Program-made: the position numbers and the translations under genes
Notes under the pieces: generated by a model
The model's input: only the letters and a program-made list of their open reading frames with translations
The model's database searches: none
Told to the model about the DNA's origin: nothing
Shown: positions 1-63,211 of the stretch, one piece after another
Layout of the letters: the number at the start of each line of letters is the position of its first letter
Position numbering within the stretch: the first letter of the stretch is position 1
Source: Synchiropus splendidus
Taxonomy: Eukaryota; Chordata; Actinopteri; Syngnathiformes; Callionymidae
Direction: 5' to 3'
Length of the DNA stretch: 64,000 bases
Assembly (NCBI RefSeq): GCF_027744825.2
Contig: NC_071334.1
Span: 34,069,937 to 34,133,936, forward strand

Positions 1-34
1 GAGGGGACAGAGAATCCAGACCACTGGGTCAAAC

Positions 35-1987
35 ATGATCCGGGTTTTCATCAGCTCCACGTTCACAGGTCAGAAGAGAAGTTCTTTTGGTAGCTCTCTT
101 TGTTCTGGACTTGAAAACTAAGATTAGAAATGAAAATAGTAGTTTAATTAGTTTCTGTGATTTGAGGTATGACAAGTGAACAGAGACACAAGGGGGAATG
201 TAGTCAGACGTTTTGGGACATAATGATTCTTTAGACGCCTCTCCACGCAGCGCACACAACACTTGTATTTCCATCCATCTATTTTCCGTCGTTTTATCCG
301 AGGTCAGGTCGTGGAGGTCCGGGCTTCCCTCCAGTGACCTCGGGGCAGTACTGAGGTTTTTATGGTCAGCGGAGAGAGCCCATCCTTCCATCATATTTTG
401 GATCTCCTCCCATTTGGACATACCCACGCCAGGGAGCCACCTCAACTGGCATCTCACAGATGGTCTCCAGGATGACTGTGCTCAGTGTCTGACTGCACCT
501 GCAACAAACCGACTGATGTAGTACTAAAAGTCACTGAAGAGCAGTCCCTCTCAAATAGTGGGGCAGCCCCCCAAGTGTAATTGCACACCCACTCATGATT
601 TTTTAAAATTAATTTCAGGCAAATTAATGCACTTTAAGTCTTTCCTGGCGGGTGAAATGGAAAACAATTGAGAAGCACTGCTGTAGATGCAGGATTATTT
701 ATGGCCAAATTTGGCGCATGGGAGCAACAGGGTTGCAGTTTCATGTGACATTTGTGGCCTGTAAAGTCTGACAACAGGTTCCAGCGTACACCAGTAATAC
801 TGAGATTACAGAGGGAAGCTAACTGCAGATTTACCAAATCCTCCGAAGGGTTGATGGACAGAGACATTGCAGCATCCCAATCTTTTGTTGCTTTAATTCC
901 ACCGTAGACAAAAGGCTACATTTCTGCCCGTCCATGTTGACACTTTTTCTCTCTGAGACTACTTTTACTGGGGATGCCGCTTCGGTGGCTGAAAACTAGC
1001 AACTACACAGGTGTGCGTGGAGTGACGTGTCGCCAAGTGACATCAAGAGAAAGTCCAGACATCTGCAGAGAAACTATTGTATCAGGTGTGAGTAGAAATC
1101 CACGGGTCAATTTTGGCTCTGTCTGCACTCATATGACCCGTATGTCCGTCCCACAGTCCCTCAAACCGCTTGATGAATTTCATCTGCCCTGTCTTCCCAA
1201 ACAGTTCAGGTCATGTCTTTCATGAGCAGAGGGAGGGTGAGAGGCTGGGCACTATGACCACTGATACTGAGCTGTGTGTTCAGACATGAGCAGCGAGAGG
1301 AAGGTGTTGCTGGAGAGAGCGTTCCCGCAAGTGCAGGCCTTCTGTCGCTCCCTGGGGTTGCTGTTTGAGGTCAGTGTCTTTAATCGTCCACAACACCAAA
1401 ACAAAACCCATCACCAGGGTCACCCGGCATTTCACAGGCTGTGGATCTGCGATGGGGTCTCAGAAGCATCACACCTGGGGACCATGAGGCCTGTGAGGTC
1501 TTCATAGAGGAAATTGAGAGGTGCAGGAGGCTCTCTGCCGGACCTTCTTTTGTTGTGAGTGTCATGAAATTATTTCAGGGTATCTATCGAGCCATCTGCA
1601 CATCCTGCTTGTTTGCCATCTTGGCTCCACAGGCACTGCTGGGGAACAGGTACGGACACCGGGCGCTTCCTCTTGTGATCCCAGAGAAGCTACTGGAGGT
1701 CCTCCTGGCCACGCTTTCCAAAAGCCCCGACGGGGTCAAGCACCTGACTCAGTGGTTCTGGAAGGATGAGAATGCCATTCCGCCCGTCTACGTCCTGCAG
1801 CCCATCTCGACTCATTTCAGCCACTACAGCGACCTCCGACCTGAGAGCGCGATGCACCGCGAGCAGGACGTGACATTGTGGCGTCTGGCCGAAACTCAGC
1901 TGCTGAAACTCCTACGATCGGCCGCCTCGGACGCCGAAGCGGCAGGTGACATCACCGTCGAGCAGAAACAAGTGTTCTTCACATCCG
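35..1987 (+). CDS. nwd1: nwd1 exons 1-4: DUF4062-like N-terminal region
   Basis: Four exons (35-68, 1284-1369, 1438-1554, 1633-1987) encode the N-terminal module found in NWD1/NWD2-type proteins. Exon 1 ends in RVFISSTFTG. Exon 2 continues with MSSERKVLLERAFPQVQAF, exon 3 with AVDLRWGLRSITPGD and a helix rich in Glu/Arg, and exon 4 with ALLGNRYGHRALP. The phases are 1, 0, 0 and 1. The 1.2-kb first intron holds no other exon that I can support. The module's biochemical role is not established. Confidence 0.82.
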
Positions 1988-4900
1988 GTGAGCATTGAGA
2001 GACTGATGCTTACTCTGGTTAAGGTCATGTCTGAGGCAGCCATCTTATGATGTTGATATGGTGTTGTCCCCGCAACAGTTTTAGAGCGTGAGTTTGATCT
2101 GGGCTTATCAAATAAAGATGGGAAACCTCCCGCTCTCCTATTTGTCCGAGAGATCCCAAAACAGAGAGTCCGAGATGGCCCCAAACGACTTGCCAAGTTC
2201 ATGGACGTGACCCTCGATGGACTGTTGGATATGGAAGCGCAAGGTCTTCTCGCCAACCTCAAGTCTCGCCTCTACACTGACTCTAAAAACATCCTCAACC
2301 TGCATTGTGTGGAGCTCAACAAAGGCAGCATCGACCCGAAACGGAAGGAGCATGTCCAGTACCTGGACAGCTTCTGTGAGGATTTTGTGTCTCAGATGAA
2401 GTCCAGGATTGAAGCAGGGTTCGGCCGTGCTGAGGGACCCAGGTGGGGAAACATGGAAGAGAACGGCGAAGGTGTGGCAGACAGGTTGGTGGAGGAAGTG
2501 GGATGGCACATGTCTCTGTGCTCGGAGCTGTGCAGGGGTCTTCATGGAAGAGAGGGTCTTCTAGGGAAACTGTGTCTGGCGATGTGGGAGTCCACCAACA
2601 GTCGTCACAGCCCTCTGGTTGTCCACGGAGGTGCTGGCATGGGCAAGAGCGCACTGCTGTGTAAGCTAGCTCAGGAAATGCAAACCGTGCTGGAGGCCAA
2701 GACAATAGTGGTGATCAGGCTCCTGTCAATTGGTGACCCTCAAAGACCAGATGTGGATGTGCTCCTCCGCAGCATCTGCTCTCAGATCTGTCTTACCTGC
2801 GGTCTAGTGCCACCGTCCTGTCGAACAGCAAACACCCACCTGGATCTTGTCGGTTTCTTCCACGATACTCTGGAGCAGGTCTCTCAGCGAGGACAGTCCC
2901 TGCTCATCATCCTGGACTCCATCGACCTGCTGTCTGAGCACCATCACGGACACAAGCTGCACTGGATGCCCAACAGTGTGCCCCCCAACATCCACCTGGT
3001 GGTCTCCATGGACACCAACAGCGAGGTGTTTGTGAACGTTCGGCTGAAGTTGAAGACGTTGGATGGCTTTTTTGAAGTGGAGCGTCTGAGCCGAGATGAA
3101 GGAAACCTCATCACGGACTCATATTTGAGAGCGTACCGGCGAACTCTGACCTCGGAACAGAGAGAGGCGGTCCTTCAGCGCTTCGATGCCACAGGCAGCC
3201 CCCTCCACCTCACACTCATGCTCTTCGTTGCCAAGCGCTGGGCGTCAACCACCCCGATCAAAGACCTCCACCTGGGAGCCAACGTTCAGGAGATGGTTTC
3301 CCAGTTCTTTGTGATGATGGAGGAAAAACATGGGCGAGAGCTGGTGGGCGGAGCTTTGGGCTACATTGCATTATCAAGGTACATCTGTTTCTGTTTTGGC
3401 CCCTCTTGCCCCAGACTAGCTGCACCAGTCTCAGTGTGTTGTCTCTTCTCCACGCTGCTCAGAGACGGCCTGCTGGAGGCGGAGCTGCGAGACATCTTGT
3501 CCCTGGACAACGACATCCTCAGTGAGGTGTACAAGTACTCTCTCCCTCCAACGCCGTCGCTGATCAGATTCCCGCCGCTGATCCTCGCCTGTATGCGAAA
3601 GGACCTGGACGACCTGTTGGAAGAGCGCTGGAGATGCGGAGTGGCCGCTCTCACACTGAAGAGCAGGTACGCGGCGATCTCTATCAGAGGCGCCGCACTT
3701 TGACTTGAATATGTGTGTTGCAGACGTGTGCGTGAAGCGGTGTGCGCCAGGTACCTGACGTCCGAGCGGCGGGGGAAGAGCCTCAGTACTCTGGCAGAGT
3801 ATTTCCAGGGTCGATGGTCTGGGAAACTGAAGCCTGTGTCTCTACCTGGACTGTCCCTGCTCCTGTCTGACAGAAAGGTTTGAGGACACATTTTGTGTTT
3901 TTACCTGAGTGTGGTGTCACTTTGAGGAAATGCCACAATCGCTGGGTTCAAATGGACTCTAAGCTAAAGTTTCCAACTCACGGCCCGGGGCCAAATCTGG
4001 CCCACCAACGTCAGAGTTGACTGACCTGAGATGCTAATGGTCGCTGTCCTCTGCCTCTCAGGTTCCCCCACAGCCCTTGTGGTTTGCTCCCGGTTTGGTC
4101 AACGTCAGGAAGCTCCAGGAGCTGCCACATCATCTGCTGCACGCTGGTCTGTGGGAGGAGCTCCGACAAGATGTCATCAGTACGTAAAGCTCCTCCCTCA
4201 CACATCGCACCCGGTCCAAATGCCTACTGAGAACTCCTGTGTCCCAGGCAGCGCCGAGTGGCTCTATTGTAAGAGCAAGCTGTGCGGAGTGGCCAGCGTG
4301 ATCCACGACCTGGACCACAGCTCCCGCTACATGGACTGTGCCGAGACCGGACTGATTCGCGACACTCTGCTGCTGATCAAACCAAGTCTGGACTACTTGG
4401 ACGGTCACATGGGTGGGTGAGAAGATGAGCATTTTTGCAAATGCAGATGGCAGCTGATTCTCATGACCTTCAGACATGGTGTTTTTCTTCTCGGAGCTGC
4501 TGGCCAGACTCTCCTCCCTGGCCACTCCCTTCCCTTCAATGATTGGCCGGCTGTGCAGTCAGTGTGAGGAGTGGCTGCTAACATGTTCAGAACCGATCCT
4601 CATCCCCAAGTGCAGTTTCCTACCGGCGGCGGGGGGGGCGCTGCAGCACACAATGAATGGACCGCACACAGGTATAAAGTCCGAGGCCGAGGTCACACAA
4701 GGCCAATTTGAAGATGCTCATGATCACACTTGCTGTCACAGGTGTGCTTTGTCTGGATCTGAGCGTGGAAGCCAAACTCCTGGTTGTCGGGTCGGAAGAT
4801 GGGCTTATTGCAGTCTGGAGCCTTGCCGACCGGTTCCTGATCCAGGTCCTACGGGGTCACACAGGTCAGTGTGAAGACAATGAACACATCCCATGACCAC

Positions 4901-7900
4901 TGGACTTGATGAACTCTGCGCTCGCAGCCGCCGTCCTGTGTCTGAAGCTCACCGATGGCGCCACCAACTGCCTCTCACTGTCCGCCGACGGCTCTCTGAG
5001 GAGGTGGAGCTTAAATGACGGTCAGCAACTGCTCTGTATTCAGGAGGCGGTGTCCGTTGACCCTGTCCCAACTTGGGTTCACCTCCACCATTTGGGCCAG
5101 CTGCTTTGTGTCCACACCAGGACCGAGGTTCGTGGAGCTCACCTGTACATGTGTCTGCACTGTGACGTAGCAACCCTGTTTTTCACTGTGGAGTCTATAT
5201 ACAGCCCTAAAATATACAGGGTTGATCGATGAATCTAAATCGTCCGTACGTGTGAGGTGAGGAATAGGCTCTGCCTCCTCTGACATGCCTGTTGTTACAG
5301 GCAAAAATCTTGCAGCTAGACAGTGGTCTTGTCCTCAACCACCTGGAGGGCTCGGAGGTTTTGGGAGTCCTGAACGACTCGGTGTTCGTCCTGTCCAACT
5401 ATGGTCGTGTCACAATCACCAACCTCAACAACAAGACTTTGGACGTCCACCTGGAGAACTGCCATGGAAGTGTGACGCCTGCTGCGAGCGTGACGCTTCC
5501 GAGACGAGGGAAGGTGTTCGTCGTTTCAAAGGAAGGAGTTCTGTACCAGGTAAGTTCCTCGCTGTGACGGTTACTACAGGTCCATATATCAACACACCCT
5601 TCATGAAACTCAATTGATGAGCTTGTCTTGTTACCTTGTATGTATGTTTTATTGCTCACTGGGTCAGTTCAGTTTGACCCTCTCGTAGATGCTTCCTGTC
5701 TCCTGTAAAGTCCAGAAAATAAGAGGATGAGCTGTATTTTCTGAGCATTTCATTCTCCCCTTGAATGTTTAATGTGCGAGAGGAAAAGATCTTTTTTTAA
5801 CTCACGTTCTGCTCTTCAGATCTCCAGCAGGGGGCGTCACACCACTTCCGAGTTTCCCCTGATTCCGTCTCTACTTTCAGTGAGCCAAGAAGAAAAAATC
5901 CTGCTGGCAGGTGTGACTCCGGAGCGGAACTAGAACATTTCCTTCTTGAATGGAATGAGTGTGGTCGGTTGAACCTTTGTTCTGCTCCCTGCAGGCAGCG
6001 ATCAAACCCTCAGCCTCTTCAACATCAACAGTGATTCGGTGGACAAGTTCCTGAACCTGCAGCATGACGACGTGGTCCTGTCAGCTCAAGTCACTGCTGA
6101 CTGCAGACAGCTGGTGTCGGGCGCTGCAGATCAACTCATACGGGTAAGTTTGACTTCACTTACAGGAGTAAGAACCTGGAACATCATTCCAGGAGCTGGA
6201 GCAGTGGTTCTACTCCTGGATGACTTAGGAGAATCCAGACACCTACAAAAATCTGTTTTGTCTTCTGGCTCAGCTCTTCCTTCACCGTGACGTCAGTCCA
6301 TTCCCATCCATACCTCATTCGGGCCCAAAGATACTTGACCACTTCCACCTGTGATGATCTTATCTCCACCAGAGGAGCTAATCCCCATTCTGGCTGCTCC
6401 CAGGCTGTGAATGGTTCCAAGACGGGCAGTTATGACCCACTGTCTTCTGTCGCCTCACAGATCTGGTCCGTGACCACCGGAGCTCTGCTGGACTGTCTGT
6501 GTGGCTCCAACGTGCCCGTCACCAGTTTGTTTTTGTACGATGGCTTCATCCTCTCTGCCTCCTCCTCGGATTCCTGCGTCCACATGTGGGCTCTCAGGTA
6601 CGACCCCCTCCACAGACCCACCCCGCACATCCCCGCCGGTTGCGCTTTTGCCACCGTCACCAGAGACGCAGACCAGATTTTCTACATCCGAGAGTCGAGT
6701 CAGAGGGAAGTGGTGAGCTGGGACAACAGACTTGGTCAGTCATGTATTTTTGTTTGAGTTTTGCGTCAACACTCAAGTGACTCTACGCCTCTTCTATGGC
6801 AGGGTCTGTGGTGGACTACCTGGCTCTGTCTGCGGAGGTCTGCTGCATGGAGCTGGCTCAGCACAAGCGCTTGCTCATGTGTGGCTTGACCACCGGAACT
6901 GTCCTCATCTACCCACTAGACCTTCCCCAGGAGACTTTGTGCATCCCACCCCCAGAGAACTTCTCCAGGGTCCTCTGCCTGGCAGTCAGTTCGCAGGAGA
7001 AGTACCTAGCTGTTGCCCATGAGGACGCGGTCTGTCTTTTTGAGATCACAACCCGAGACAATTTCCCAACGGTGGACGGCCCGATGGACCGATTCTCTCT
7101 GCCTCTACTACTGAGCCCCCTCTCCTCCATGGCTCTGCTCAATGACCGTCGGCTACTGTATGGAACGCAAGGCGGGGAGGTAATGGTCTACGACTTCAGC
7201 TGTCGAATCAGCTCCACTCTGGACCCCCACAGTAGCAGAGTGACCTGCGTGACAGTCAGTAACTGGGGCACTCACGCACTCGTTGGCTCAGAGGACGCCG
7301 TCCAGAGACTGTGGGCCCTGAACCCCCTGGTGCTGGACCACACCATGGAGTACAATGTAAGGCCTTACAGTCTCAGAACAAGTCAGATGCTGCATCCTTG
7401 TATGTTACACGGGTCCACTTAATGTCCTCATTCATCTATTAACTCTTTCTCTTCCTCCAACATTCTCCATGGGACTGGACTCTACCCCCAGGGTTTCTTC
7501 TTCGAGGGTGTCCTGTGCACGGCCTTCTCGGAGAGTGACCAGTTTGTCTTCACCGGGTCTCAGGACCGGACGGTGAAAGTCTGGTCCGTGTCCACAGGTA
7601 TATCCTAGAAAACACACACTTGAAGAGAAAGAATTCAAGTGTTCCTCTTGTTGGCAGGGAACCTCCTGCGGGTCCAGTACGTCTACTCCCCGGTGGTCCG
7701 GATGGTCACCTACAGGAATGGGTTTGTTGCGTTATCTCAACATGGTGCAGTCATCAAAGAAGTGTTCCGCTGTCCAGACCCGCTCAGTCCCGATTACAAC
7801 CCTCTGAAGAAAGTCAAAGCCCGGTACCGGGTCATCTCCCGTCAGAAAAACCCCAGTGAACTCAAGTCCTCCACATCGGACGTGCAGGACTACAACCCGG

Positions 7901-7968
7901 CCCAGTTTGACCTCAACGTCATCAGCATGCTGAAGGTCCAACCCTCCTCCACCTGTGTTCTTCTGTGA
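35..7968 (+). CDS. nwd1: NACHT and WD repeat domain-containing protein 1 (19 exons, 5' end uncertain)
   Basis: Cytosolic STAND/NLR-type NTPase with a WD40 propeller. Exons: 35-68, 1284-1369, 1438-1554, 1633-1987, 2079-3378, 3463-3666, 3724-3877, 4062-4179, 4248-4412, 4474-4671, 4742-4864, 4928-5127, 5301-5549, 5820-5910, 5995-6143, 6461-6734, 6803-7356, 7492-7597, 7658-7968. Every intron is GT-AG and every junction keeps phase, giving 4,788 nt or 1,595 residues, close to the roughly 1,560 of human NWD1. Domain order: an N-terminal DUF4062-like stretch (RVFISSTF, then VDLRWG), NACHT with Walker A GGAGMGKS near residue 380 and Walker B-like LLIILDSIDLL near 472, an alpha-helical linker, then WD repeats from about residue 910 to the end. 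The ATG at 35 is the first in frame, but the frame is open to the left edge, so exon 1 may begin earlier. NWD2 is the alternative; length and domain order favour NWD1. Confidence 0.88.
69..1283 (+). other. nwd1 intron 1
   Basis: This is intron sequence between nwd1 exons 1 and 2, with no supported exon. Around 541-685 there is a possible hAT-like MITE scrap: gcagtccctctcaaatag at the left, and the inverse of a similar motif (caattgagaagcactgc) at the right. I found no clean target-site duplication. Confidence 0.5.
2079..3378 (+). CDS. nwd1: nwd1 exon 5: large NACHT NTPase exon
   Basis: A single 1,300-nt exon carries the nucleotide-binding core. It shows Walker A GGAGMGKSALL (around 2627-2659), a hydrophobic Walker B-like strand LLIILDSIDLLSE (around 2908-2946), a sensor-like region (HLVVSMDT) and a winged-helix-like tail. 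In STAND NTPases this domain binds and hydrolyses ATP to control oligomerisation. No stop or frameshift interrupts it. The exon ends in phase 2 at a GTACAT donor and joins the next exon to complete an Arg codon. Confidence 0.87.
3463..4671 (+). CDS. nwd1: nwd1 exons 6-10: helical linker between NACHT and WD repeats
   Basis: Five exons (3463-3666, 3724-3877, 4062-4179, 4248-4412, 4474-4671) encode a Leu-rich, mostly alpha-helical region, for example LLEAELRDILSLDND and DYLDGHMDMVFFFSELL. NLR and APAF1-like proteins keep a winged-helix and superhelical arm at this position. The introns are short (57-184 nt). The 184-nt intron 7 contains a scrap of dispersed repeat (cggcccggggcc with tctggcccacc) at about 3981-4003. 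Confidence 0.8.
4742..7968 (+). CDS. nwd1: nwd1 exons 11-19: WD40 repeat region and C-terminus
   Basis: Nine exons encode degenerate WD40 blades. Clear cores are GSEDGLIAVWSL, SADGSLRRWSL, AGSDQTLSLFNI, DSCVHMWAL, GTQGGEVMVYDF, GSEDAVQRLWAL and GSQDRTVKVWSV. The region probably forms one or two beta-propellers that act as a ligand or partner sensor and keep the NACHT domain autoinhibited, as in APAF1. The last exon (7658-7968) ends with a basic tail and PSSTCVLL before TGA. Confidence 0.86.
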
Positions 7969-8060
7969 ACCTCCAACATGCTCAGACTTTCCAGGACTCC
8001 ATTAATGGTTTTAGATAGATTTACATTGCCACCTGATGGCTATGGTGAAGTTGAGCCATG

Positions 8061-8066
8061 AATAAA
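8061..8066 (+). terminator. nwd1: nwd1 poly(A) signal AATAAA
   Basis: A canonical AATAAA lies 93 nt after the nwd1 stop codon. This gives a short 3' UTR of roughly 110 nt. Confidence 0.7.
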
Positions 8067-9037
8067 AACTCCAGCTATCTAAGTCACATATGTGCAAGTG
8101 TCGACCTTCATAGACCTTGAAGGTCTCTCCTGGAATCAGTCATTAGCATCAATACATCGGGATCATGCTCCTATTTCACTTAATACAAGATGTCCATACG
8201 TATACTATAGTTGGGCGTCTAGCGGCGGGCCACTGGACTGAGTCCTGCAGGCCATAAATGGCCCGTGGGCCGCGAGTTTGAGACCCCTGCTCTAGGCCAA
8301 GTCTGCTAATGGTGGCTAATTTGAGACACATAGGTGCGATACAGAACCTCCAGCCTCTTGTCGGCTTCTCAATGAACCTGAGAAACTTCTGGAGAACTTC
8401 ATCAACAGCAGCTAGCTGCAGATAAGACAACAGCTCAGGATGGTGGTCTCAATGACGAACCCTGCTGACTGATTCTTGGCCTTCTTGTGTGCCACCTGAC
8501 ACACAGCCACAAGTGATGTCCATCTCTTGAGTGATCGGCACCCGAAACGGCAGGTTCATGTTCGTACACCTAAAAAAATTTCATAAAGCGTAATGTTGAC
8601 CTTTCAACCATGATGAGGTGCTCACTGTGGGACTGGCTGTAGCTAGTGGCATCAAAATGATCTGCAGTTGGAGTATATCACTTCAACAGTGAGACAAATG
8701 TTCTTACACAAGCTTGTCTCTGCTCCTTCTGGGGGTATGTTGGGATGGAAGCCCCCTGCGTCAGGACCGCTGTCTGTCACATTCGGACCATAGAGAAATC
8801 ATGATGTTACAGAGCTAGAAAAACGTTTAGACCATGTCACAAACCTCTCCAGCTAAAACTTAAATCCTCCCACTGCTCAGCTTCGAGTCAACAGTCACAT
8901 GACTCTTGTCTCAACCAGTGAACCTTCGCGATCTTTCCGGATGAATCACTGTTTGTTGTGACACCTCCGAGTGAATCATTAACACCTCACATCTTCCTCC
9001 TGGTCTCCACTCCGACCCCTCACACTGGGACTCCACC
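8067..9037. other. Intergenic region between nwd1 and the small membrane-protein gene
   Basis: No gene is seen here. At about 8218-8297 lies a fragment of a widespread fish repeat (gcgggccactgg, then ggcccgtgggccgcgagttt and gagacccctgctc), probably the end of a hAT-like non-autonomous transposon. The last 100-150 bases before 9038 should hold the small gene's promoter; I recognise no TATA box. Confidence 0.5.
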
Positions 9038-9960
9038 ATGAGACTCCTTCCCGTGCAGTGCGTCAGTCTGCTGCTGCTGGTGACCGTGGAGGCCCAGACA
9101 GGTGAGAACGCACCCGGGAGCGTGCATGCTCCAGACTCATTTCATGTTCATTTTGTGCACCAACAGTGTGTGTACATAGTGTGCATTTGTTCCTTTGTTG
9201 TGCATGTTTTCATGTTTTGGTCCAGTAATGTCTGTGTGTAGCTACTGTGCATACAATACATGTTTGTTTGTTCATAAATCAATTTTGTGTGTATGTTATA
9301 AATGCAATTATCTCTTATCTGTACATTATTAGGTGTGTTTTTGTTTTGGTGAGCGCATGCATTTGTGTGTGAGTGTGTGTGTTCCTGTGTTTTAGTGATT
9401 TCTGAGTGTCTCATCTCTGTTTTTCATCTGGGTTTGTGGCTTGAATGCGTTTTTGTGTCCATTTTGTGTATTTTTTATGAATGTATGAATTGTGCATGGC
9501 CATATGTGCTGATACAGTCAATGTGTGAGTGTGACGGAGGTCATCTGTTTTCATGTGTACTTGACTACACAATGAACACAGAGTTCTTCACATGAAGACT
9601 GTTGTGTTGTCAGTTGGGTCCGAGGTCAGCAGGCGTCCTCTCCCTCCGTGGCTGACCGGCCTCATCTCAGTCTCCGTCTTCCTCTTCCTGGTGTTTGTGG
9701 TGTTCCTGGTGAAGCGGGCCTGGTTCTCCGACCACAGCAGGTTGTTTGGTGGTGGCTGGTTTTGACTGGTTTTTGATCATCACCCTTTATCCTGACTCCT
9801 TCACAGACGTTCCAGTCTCTCTGAGAGTCACAGGAAGTCCACCTCCGGCGTGTGCAGGTACACCACTTCTCCAGCATTAAGAGTTCAAGGTGTGACCACT
9901 GTCTCCCGCAGAATCAAACAGCAGGAGAATGAGGCGGTCACATGGGTGACGGCCATGTGA
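9038..9960 (+). CDS. Small single-pass membrane protein, SMIM24/PDZK1IP1-like (4 exons, 96 aa)
   Basis: Exons 9038-9101, 9614-9740, 9807-9857 and 9912-9960 splice in consistent phase to 96 residues. Residues 1-19 form a signal peptide (MRLLPVQCVSLLLLVTVEA). Next comes a short luminal stretch with RRPLPPWLTGLI, one membrane segment (SVSVFLFLVFVVFLV), then KRAWF and a basic, Ser-rich cytosolic tail. The PPWLTGLI-TM-W pattern matches SMIM24 and PDZK1IP1 (MAP17), which are small epithelial apical proteins. The C-terminus VTAM fits a class I PDZ ligand (T-x-hydrophobic), like the STPM and STVM endings of those families. The protein is shorter than its human relatives (about 114-130 aa). The ATG has a good Kozak context (ccaccATGa). 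I cannot choose between the two family names. Confidence 0.75.
9102..9613 (+). other. Intron 1 of the small membrane-protein gene, TG-rich
   Basis: The 512-nt intron is strongly T- and G-rich on the + strand, with many tgtgtg and ttttgtg words. It contains no other recognisable feature. Confidence 0.55.
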
Positions 9961-10358
9961 CCAGAGTGCGAGCTGACCTCCATCACTTTGTCTAACGTCT
10001 CTTCAGATAGAATCATTTCCAATCCAATGACAAGCTCGGCAACTTCACCTCTGACTCTCCTCACTCCGACTCCTGAGTCTCCAAAGCTTCTTGCTTGCCG
10101 CTCCACCCTGCCTGCATTCTCTTCTTCACCTCCTTCGCTCTGAATGAACCACATACAGTTTTCACTCCCTCATCTTCACGCTTCCGCCTGCCTCCCATTC
10201 CTCTTCTCTCACTACAAAGCCTTGTATCACCTGAAAACAACACGGTGACCCTCCCCCACCTCTCTCTCTCACTATCCACACACATGGCCTTCCTGTGTCT
10301 CTTTAGACTTGTTATGGACTGTGTACACTGAAGAACATGATCCTGCCAATGTTGCATC

Positions 10359-10364
10359 AATAAA
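10359..10364 (+). terminator. Poly(A) signal AATAAA of the small membrane-protein gene
   Basis: AATAAA lies 399 nt after the stop codon at 9958-9960 and is followed by a T-rich stretch. It defines a 3' UTR of about 420 nt. Confidence 0.65.
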
Positions 10365-10544
10365 TGTTTTTTTTTTGGAACAAACTGCTACATCAGCTTA
10401 TCCCCTTCTTAACACTGAATAATGACGGGGTTAGTGATTAACTGTGACCTCCAACAAACAGCGTTTGACATTTCAATCTTCTCTTCAAGCACCATAGCGA
10501 TGTGAGCGAGGGCCTTGGTGGACCGATAACAAATTTAGGAGCAA

Positions 10545-12051
10545 GTATGAGTCGGGACAAGGTTTTTATTTTCACATACAGGTGAAGGAGACAAACGTTT
10601 GTGCACAAATGAAGCAGAAACAATTGACTTCATCTAAAAACAGTTAAAAAAGTAAAAAAAAAATACAGTTAATGAACTGATCTGGATTAGCTTTTAGCAT
10701 GTTAGCTGGCTAAAACAGGTCGACACTCATGGAAAGTTACAATCAAATACAAAGAAAAGAACGTGAGGACAAATCAGAAAGTACGTTTGAACACAGGTCG
10801 CTGGGTAAAGATTTGGTCTCTGTTTCATGCTAATCGGGTCATTATTGCTTTTGTTAGCTAATTGCGTTAGCTGTCTTTGTCAATAACATCAGTTGAATCA
10901 CGAGACACACATAATCAACATTCTATTAAAATGTTATTAAAAAAGAAAGTTCACAAACTCAGGTCATGAACAAATGCTTGCTAGTCATTTGCAATGAACG
11001 TGAAGGTCGGTCAAATGAAAAGTGGCTTCTTCATCATATTTTAATGAGAAACAAAATACAAGTTTTCGATGGTAACACATCTTTTTTTTTTTTTTCTTAG
11101 CAAATGTTGGCTTAAAATTAGCTTAGCATGTTAGCAGTATGAGCTGAACTGCCGCTTCAAGTGTCGACCTGCTTTGCTTTGACATTTTTCCCTTAAATCC
11201 CAATCATGAGGAAGATCTGTTGCCCCCACCCCCCACCCCCCTGAGACCTGAGAGGTCCGGAATCACGTCCAAGCTCAGAAGATAAACCTTCACATGAAAA
11301 ACAAAATGGCACTTTGAATGAGTTAAAATTAACTACCTCCAACGAGACATGAAATATGTGACAAATATTTTGAGAGAAAAAAAGTGTGAACAACATGCTA
11401 CGGGTCGATCACGAGCGAAACCAAGTCTTTGGGTCGAGACCATACAATGATCCCTCATTGACAAGTTTAAGATTAGCTGCAGCAAGTGTTGCTATTTGTG
11501 CTCGTGGTTAGCGGCTAAACCACTCATGCGAAGCTTTTCTAGAGGCCCCTCTTGCTCAGCCAATGACAGCAGAGTTTCTCCACTCTTCCGGGTGGCACAA
11601 CAGGCGCTCACCCAATGGCCTCTACCTCTTAAAACACCAACGATTTAGTGGAGTGAAATGAATAGGTGGAGTGGCGCCACCCAGTGTTGACTCCTGCAGG
11701 TGTCCTGAACATAAACGATAGTAGCCCTTATTAAAAGAAACATATTAAGAGAGTCATCAGATGACTAGCACGACGTGATCTAGTGCTTAGCAAGACAGTT
11801 AAGCAGGTGGTTGGATGGCGCCATCTGGAGGATGTGGATCAAACTACTGTCGGCATGAGGTAGTGTGTCAGAAGCGATGTCATGAGGGCGACTGGTCAGA
11901 CCAGACGTCGGGTGGAGAAACTCTGCTTCAAGTGGTTCCTGGTCGGTGTGATCACCAGATCAAGTCTTTGATCCTGTCGAGGAGGGCCGACTCGGTCTTC
12001 ATGGCGGATCAGAACCATGTTAAAGGGCTCATCATGGACTGGAGAGACTTG
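10545..12051 (-). other. patj: patj 3' UTR (inferred)
   Basis: Unspliced sequence lies between the patj stop codon and the first good - strand AATAAA. No coding exon is seen. It contains short A- and T-runs and a C-rich tract near 11,225-11,241. The exact transcript end is inferred only from the poly(A) signal. Confidence 0.5.
10565..10570 (-). terminator. patj: patj poly(A) signal (AATAAA on the - strand)
   Basis: The + strand reads tttatt, which is AATAAA on the - strand. It lies 1.48 kb after the patj stop codon. Cleavage would fall near 10,545, about 180 bp from the end of the small + strand gene, so the two genes converge. Confidence 0.55.
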
Positions 12052-63211
<51,160 letters not shown>

